Part shown: piece after piece, positions 61,435-64,000 of the stretch
Layout: every line of letters begins with the position of its first letter
How positions within the stretch are numbered: the first letter of the stretch is position 1
Origin: an uncultured Lachnospiraceae bacterium
GTDB lineage: Bacteria; Bacillota; Clostridia; Lachnospirales; Lachnospiraceae
Direction of reading: 5' to 3'
DNA length: 64,000 nt
NCBI GenBank assembly: GCA_900319245.1
Contig: ONNQ01000015.1
Coordinates: 1 to 64,000 of the forward strand
The notes under the pieces: model-generated
The model's input: only the letters and a program-made list of their open reading frames with translations
Databases searched by the model: none
What the model was told of the DNA's origin: nothing
Translations under genes and position numbers: made by a program

Positions 61435-62477
61435 TATTTGGCAGCCTCCTTTCCTGCTTCCTTGGCAGCTTTCTTGGCAGCCTTCTCTGCGGCACCGATG
61501 CCGTAGAAATAGTTCTGTGCGACCATATCAAGAAGAGGCGTCATCACGTTCATGAACAGGATCGCGAACGAAGCGCCTTCGGGATATGCACAGAAGAGAC
61601 GAATGATCATGGTCACAAGACCGCAGCCAATGCCGTATACGATCTTGGCGTACTTCATGATCGGGCTGGTCACATAGTCGGTAGCGCAGAATGTCGCGCC
61701 AAAGACAACGCCGCCTGCAAGGGTGTGGAACAGAGCCATGTGAAGAGCACTGTAATCACCACCGGCCACTGCATAGTAGATCAGTGAGAAAACAAAAACA
61801 GTTCCGATATAGCAGCAGGGAATGATCGGGGAAATGATCTTCTTGGCGATCAGGATCACAAGTCCGATCAGAACTGCGATCGTGCAGGTCTCGCCCATCG
61901 CGCCGCCGATATTGCCGAGGAACATATCCATTAAGGAAGGTGCTTCCGCAAGCGCACCGTCAGCCAGAAGGCCGAGCGGCGTAGCGCCGGTAAGCGCGTC
62001 TGCTGTCTGGTTCAGTCTTGTCACAGGCCATGTGGTCATGTAAGACGTGAAGGACAAAAGCAGCACAATTCTGCCGACGATCGCGGGATTCGCGAAATTG
62101 CGGCCGAGTCCGCCGTAGAGCTGCTTGACGATCACGATCGCTACGAAGCAGCCGATCACTGCCATCCATACAGGAAGGTTGGCGGGAAGGTTCATCGCAA
62201 GGATCACGCCGGTCACGCATGCACTGAGATCTCTCACGGTCACTTTCTTGCCGAGGAGTCTCTCGTATCCCCACTCAAAGAACATGCAGCAAACAGCACA
62301 TACGACTGTGAGGATCACCGCGCCGATGCCAAAATAGAAAACGCTGGCGATGAAAGACGGGATCAGGGCGATCAGCACCCACATCATCGTCTTCTGTGTG
62401 TCGAGGGCCGTCACCAGGTGGGGAGACGACGCAACGGCGAGATTGTCATAATATTTTACATTCTTCTCATTCGTCAT
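61434..62477 (-). CDS. rnfD: Rnf complex subunit RnfD
   Basis: A 347-residue membrane protein related to NqrB with about ten hydrophobic segments. The flavinylation motif LTGATP places covalent FMN on Thr166. RnfD is part of the ion-translocating core. The C terminus is Ala/Lys-rich (AEKAAKKAAKEAGKEAAK). ATG overlaps rnfC's stop by four bases. Confidence 0.95.
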   Translation of the reverse strand: MTNEKNVKYYDNLAVASSPHLVTALDTQKTMMWVLIALIPSFIASVFYFGIGAVILTVVCAVCCMFFEWGYERLLGKKVTVRDLSACVTGVILAMNLPANLPVWMAVIGCFVAIVIVKQLYGGLGRNFANPAIVGRIVLLLSFTSYMTTWPVTRLNQTADALTGATPLGLLADGALAEAPSLMDMFLGNIGGAMGETCTIAVLIGLVILIAKKIISPIIPCCYIGTVFVFSLIYYAVAGGDYSALHMALFHTLAGGVVFGATFCATDYVTSPIMKYAKIVYGIGCGLVTMIIRLFCAYPEGASFAILFMNVMTPLLDMVAQNYFYGIGAAEKAAKKAAKEAGKEAAK

Positions 62478-63787
62478 TTCTGGCTTGCCTCCCTTACTAA
62501 TCCTTTGCCGAGCTTATTGATGAAAGCGAGCGGCCGGCGGGCAGGGCATACATAGGAACAGCTTCCGCATTCCATGCACTGCATGATCTTCAGGTCATTG
62601 AGGCGCTTGACATCTCTTGCTTCATACGCATCTGCAAAGCCGGTAGGCAGCAGGTTGAAAGGACATGCGTTGTGGCATCTGCCGCAGCTGATGCACGCGG
62701 TCTCTTCAGGGATCAGAGACTGCTCTTTCGTGAAAGCAAGGATCGCGTTGTTGTTCTTGACGATCGGCATTCTGTCAGAGAACACTGCGCGGCCCATCAT
62801 AGGTCCGCCCATCAGGATCTTTCTGGGCTCTTCCTTGTAACCGCCGCAGAATTCGATCGCATCGTGGATCGTGGTTCCGATGGGAAGAAGGACGTTGCCG
62901 GGCTTTGCGACTGCGTCGCCGTCAATGGTCACTCTCTTCTTAACGAGAGGCATTCCGTCCTTGAGATACTGTCCAAGGAACGCGACAGACGTGATATTGG
63001 ATACGATACATCCAAGGTCTGCCGGAAGAACGCCTGCGTTGCAGGTCTTTCCTGTCACTTCATAGATCAGGACACGCTCAGCTCCCTTGGGATAGCTGGC
63101 CTGCAGCGGGAATGTCTTGATATTCGTGATGCCCTGCTCTTTAAACATCTTGTTGAACAGGTCGATCGCATCCTGCTTGTTGTCCTCGATTCCGATGTAA
63201 CATTCAGGCGCCTGGATATACTTCATGATCGTCTGCGCGCCGTCGATGATGTTCTGCGCATCCTCGAGCATGGTTCTGTGGTCCGACGTGATGAAGGGCT
63301 CACATTCCGCGCCGTTGATGATCAGGGTCATAGGCTCGCCGAGGTTCTTGGGATTGAACTTGAGCCATGTCGGAAAACTTGCGCCGCCAAGGCCTACAAG
63401 TCCGCTCTCCTTGACCGCGTTGATGAAACTGGGCTGGTCTGTGATCACCGGCGGCTTGATGGAAGGATCAATTTCCTGCTTACCGTCAGACTCGATCACG
63501 ACGAGCGTGTCATACCCGCCCATTGCATTTCTCTGCGTCTCAATGCCTGTAACGACACCCGATACGCTGGAATGCACCGGCACGTGAAGAAAAGCGTCTG
63601 TATCACCGATCTTCTGTCCGACAAGAACAGAATCTCCTTTCTTGACCAGAGGCTTGCACGGTGCGCCGATGTTCTGCGACATCGAGATCTTTACCACATT
63701 CGGGACGGGCATAACCTCTGTCGCACATCCGGCCGTATTTTTGTAATGGCCGGCATGAATGCTGTTCAAATGCTTAGCACCAAACAT
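62474..63787 (-). CDS. rnfC: Rnf complex subunit RnfC
   Basis: A 437-residue peripheral subunit related to NuoF: GGASFPTWLKFNP near 140 binds NADH/FMN, with GAECEPFITSDHR next to it, and two ferredoxin-type [4Fe-4S] motifs near the C terminus (CISCGRCHNACPFNL, CMECGSCSYVCPARRPL). It reduces NAD with electrons from ferredoxin while the complex pumps Na+ or H+. First gene of the operon; GGGGGAGC precedes the ATG. Confidence 0.96.
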   Translation of the reverse strand: MFGAKHLNSIHAGHYKNTAGCATEVMPVPNVVKISMSQNIGAPCKPLVKKGDSVLVGQKIGDTDAFLHVPVHSSVSGVVTGIETQRNAMGGYDTLVVIESDGKQEIDPSIKPPVITDQPSFINAVKESGLVGLGGASFPTWLKFNPKNLGEPMTLIINGAECEPFITSDHRTMLEDAQNIIDGAQTIMKYIQAPECYIGIEDNKQDAIDLFNKMFKEQGITNIKTFPLQASYPKGAERVLIYEVTGKTCNAGVLPADLGCIVSNITSVAFLGQYLKDGMPLVKKRVTIDGDAVAKPGNVLLPIGTTIHDAIEFCGGYKEEPRKILMGGPMMGRAVFSDRMPIVKNNNAILAFTKEQSLIPEETACISCGRCHNACPFNLLPTGFADAYEARDVKRLNDLKIMQCMECGSCSYVCPARRPLAFINKLGKGLVREASQK

Positions 63788-63835
63788 TTACTGCTCCCCC
63801 TTTTCTGGTTATTTTAAGTACACTCACATAGAGCT

Positions 63836-63841
63836 ATTATA
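63836..63841 (-). promoter_or_regulatory. -10 of the rnf operon promoter
   Basis: A consensus TATAAT on the minus strand, about 50 bases before rnfC. The candidate -35 (TTCAGT, 17 bases upstream) is weak, as expected of an activated or regulated promoter. Confidence 0.6.
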
Positions 63842-63867
63842 ATGCGATGAAGAATCAAACTGAAGAA

Positions 63868-63885
63868 TTGTTAGAAAATTAACGG
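63868..63885 (-). promoter_or_regulatory. Rex-like operator upstream of rnfC
   Basis: TTGTTAGAAAATTAACGG, on the plus strand, differs from the clostridial Rex consensus TTGTTAANNNNTTAACAA at three positions. It lies just upstream of the -35 region. Rex responds to NADH/NAD, a fitting signal for an NAD-reducing complex. Confidence 0.45.
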
Positions 63886-63890
63886 CAACA

Positions 63891-63914
63891 AATTGTTCCA
63901 TTTTATGAACAATT
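63891..63914. promoter_or_regulatory. Perfect palindrome upstream of the rnf promoter
   Basis: AATTGTTC and GAACAATT (63891-63898, 63907-63914) with an 8-base CATTTTAT centre. A dimeric regulator could bind here; it neighbours the Rex-like site. Confidence 0.5.
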
Positions 63915-63939
63915 CATCCCACATTTCAATACGATTCCG

Positions 63940-64000
63940 TCAGTTGTTCCCAGCGTCATTATACATTTCATCGAGAAAACGGAACCGCTCGCCAATCCAG
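63940..64000 (-). CDS. Possible C-terminal end of a gene running in from the right
   Basis: The minus strand is open from the window edge to a TGA at 63940 and would encode WIGERFRFLDEMYNDAGNN. The pattern of charged and aromatic residues looks like a true protein end and recalls the close of CotH-type kinases (W..ER..FLDE). With only 20 codons the call is tentative. Confidence 0.35.
   Translation of the reverse strand, partial: WIGERFRFLDEMYNDAGNN

Overview
The window reads as chromosomal DNA of a moderately GC-rich, anaerobic, spore-former-type Firmicute, most like the Clostridia and in particular Lachnospiraceae. The grounds are gene content and order: a complete Rnf ferredoxin:NAD oxidoreductase operon, the sporulation-linked gerW/ytfI pair, L27 with a cleavable leader next to its Prp protease, short HisG with HisZ, RecU, FakA/DegV, and the order dgt-dnaG-rpoD-trmK-Nif3. 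Apart from one IS3 insertion it is mostly housekeeping sequence. No CRISPR array, prophage or toxin cluster was seen.

Layout. 1-490: tandem promoters and leader of a ribosomal RNA operon running left out of the window. 620-7700: a PLP C-S lyase, an NhaC antiporter with Dtd, a secreted L,D-transpeptidase with cell-wall-binding repeats, a small unknown gene, a G3E GTPase and a YneA-like gene divergent from lexA across three LexA-type boxes. 8629-12978: rplU-prp-rpmA-obg-yhbY-nadD-yqeK-rsfS, all leftward. 13180-18469: hisZ-hisG-hisD-hisB-hisIE; the last protein carries an extra, apparently inactive HisA-like domain, and the operon has its own promoter and a palindromic operator. 18561-30285: recU, an RluA pseudouridine synthase, coaD, rsmD, a type IIA topoisomerase pair (parE/parC-like), degV and recG. 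30393-32974: fakA and an Asp23-family gene, divergent from rpmB. 33246-38835: a leftward operon mixing cell-surface glycan genes (epimerase, IspD/TarI-like cytidylyltransferase, glycosyltransferase, LicD) with gerW and ytfI. 39109-42420: rpsT, then a coenzyme A module (ECF pantothenate-type S component, coaX, coaBC).

42454-44276 is an IS3-family element with a -1 frameshift site and a hairpin that hides the transposase ribosome-binding site. 44598-46835 is a pair of G3E GTPases, one with a long His/Asp/Glu repeat tract and one apparently fused to a DUF1980/TIGR03943-like domain: probably a metal (zinc) trafficking module. RNase P RNA follows, then 47349-54797 with a uridine-kinase-like protein, Nif3, trmK, rpoD, dnaG and dgt. 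54990-55445 holds two tRNA-Leu genes rightward and two tRNA-Val genes leftward with back-to-back terminators. 55580-58471 has a pyridoxal kinase, ApbE, a NusG_II protein and a Gx-family membrane protein, next to the rnfCDGEAB operon (58579-63787). ApbE supplies the covalent FMN that RnfG and RnfD need, so the two blocks form one energy-conservation neighbourhood.

The least expected observations are the HisA-like/HisIE fusion with a lost catalytic Asp, the G3E-DUF1980 fusion beside a His-rich G3E, two covarying hairpin repeats between hisD and hisB, decamer repeats at the parE promoter, a perfect palindrome in front of the ECF/CoA module, and a Rex-like site upstream of rnfC. All are read by eye; none has been tested by search or experiment.
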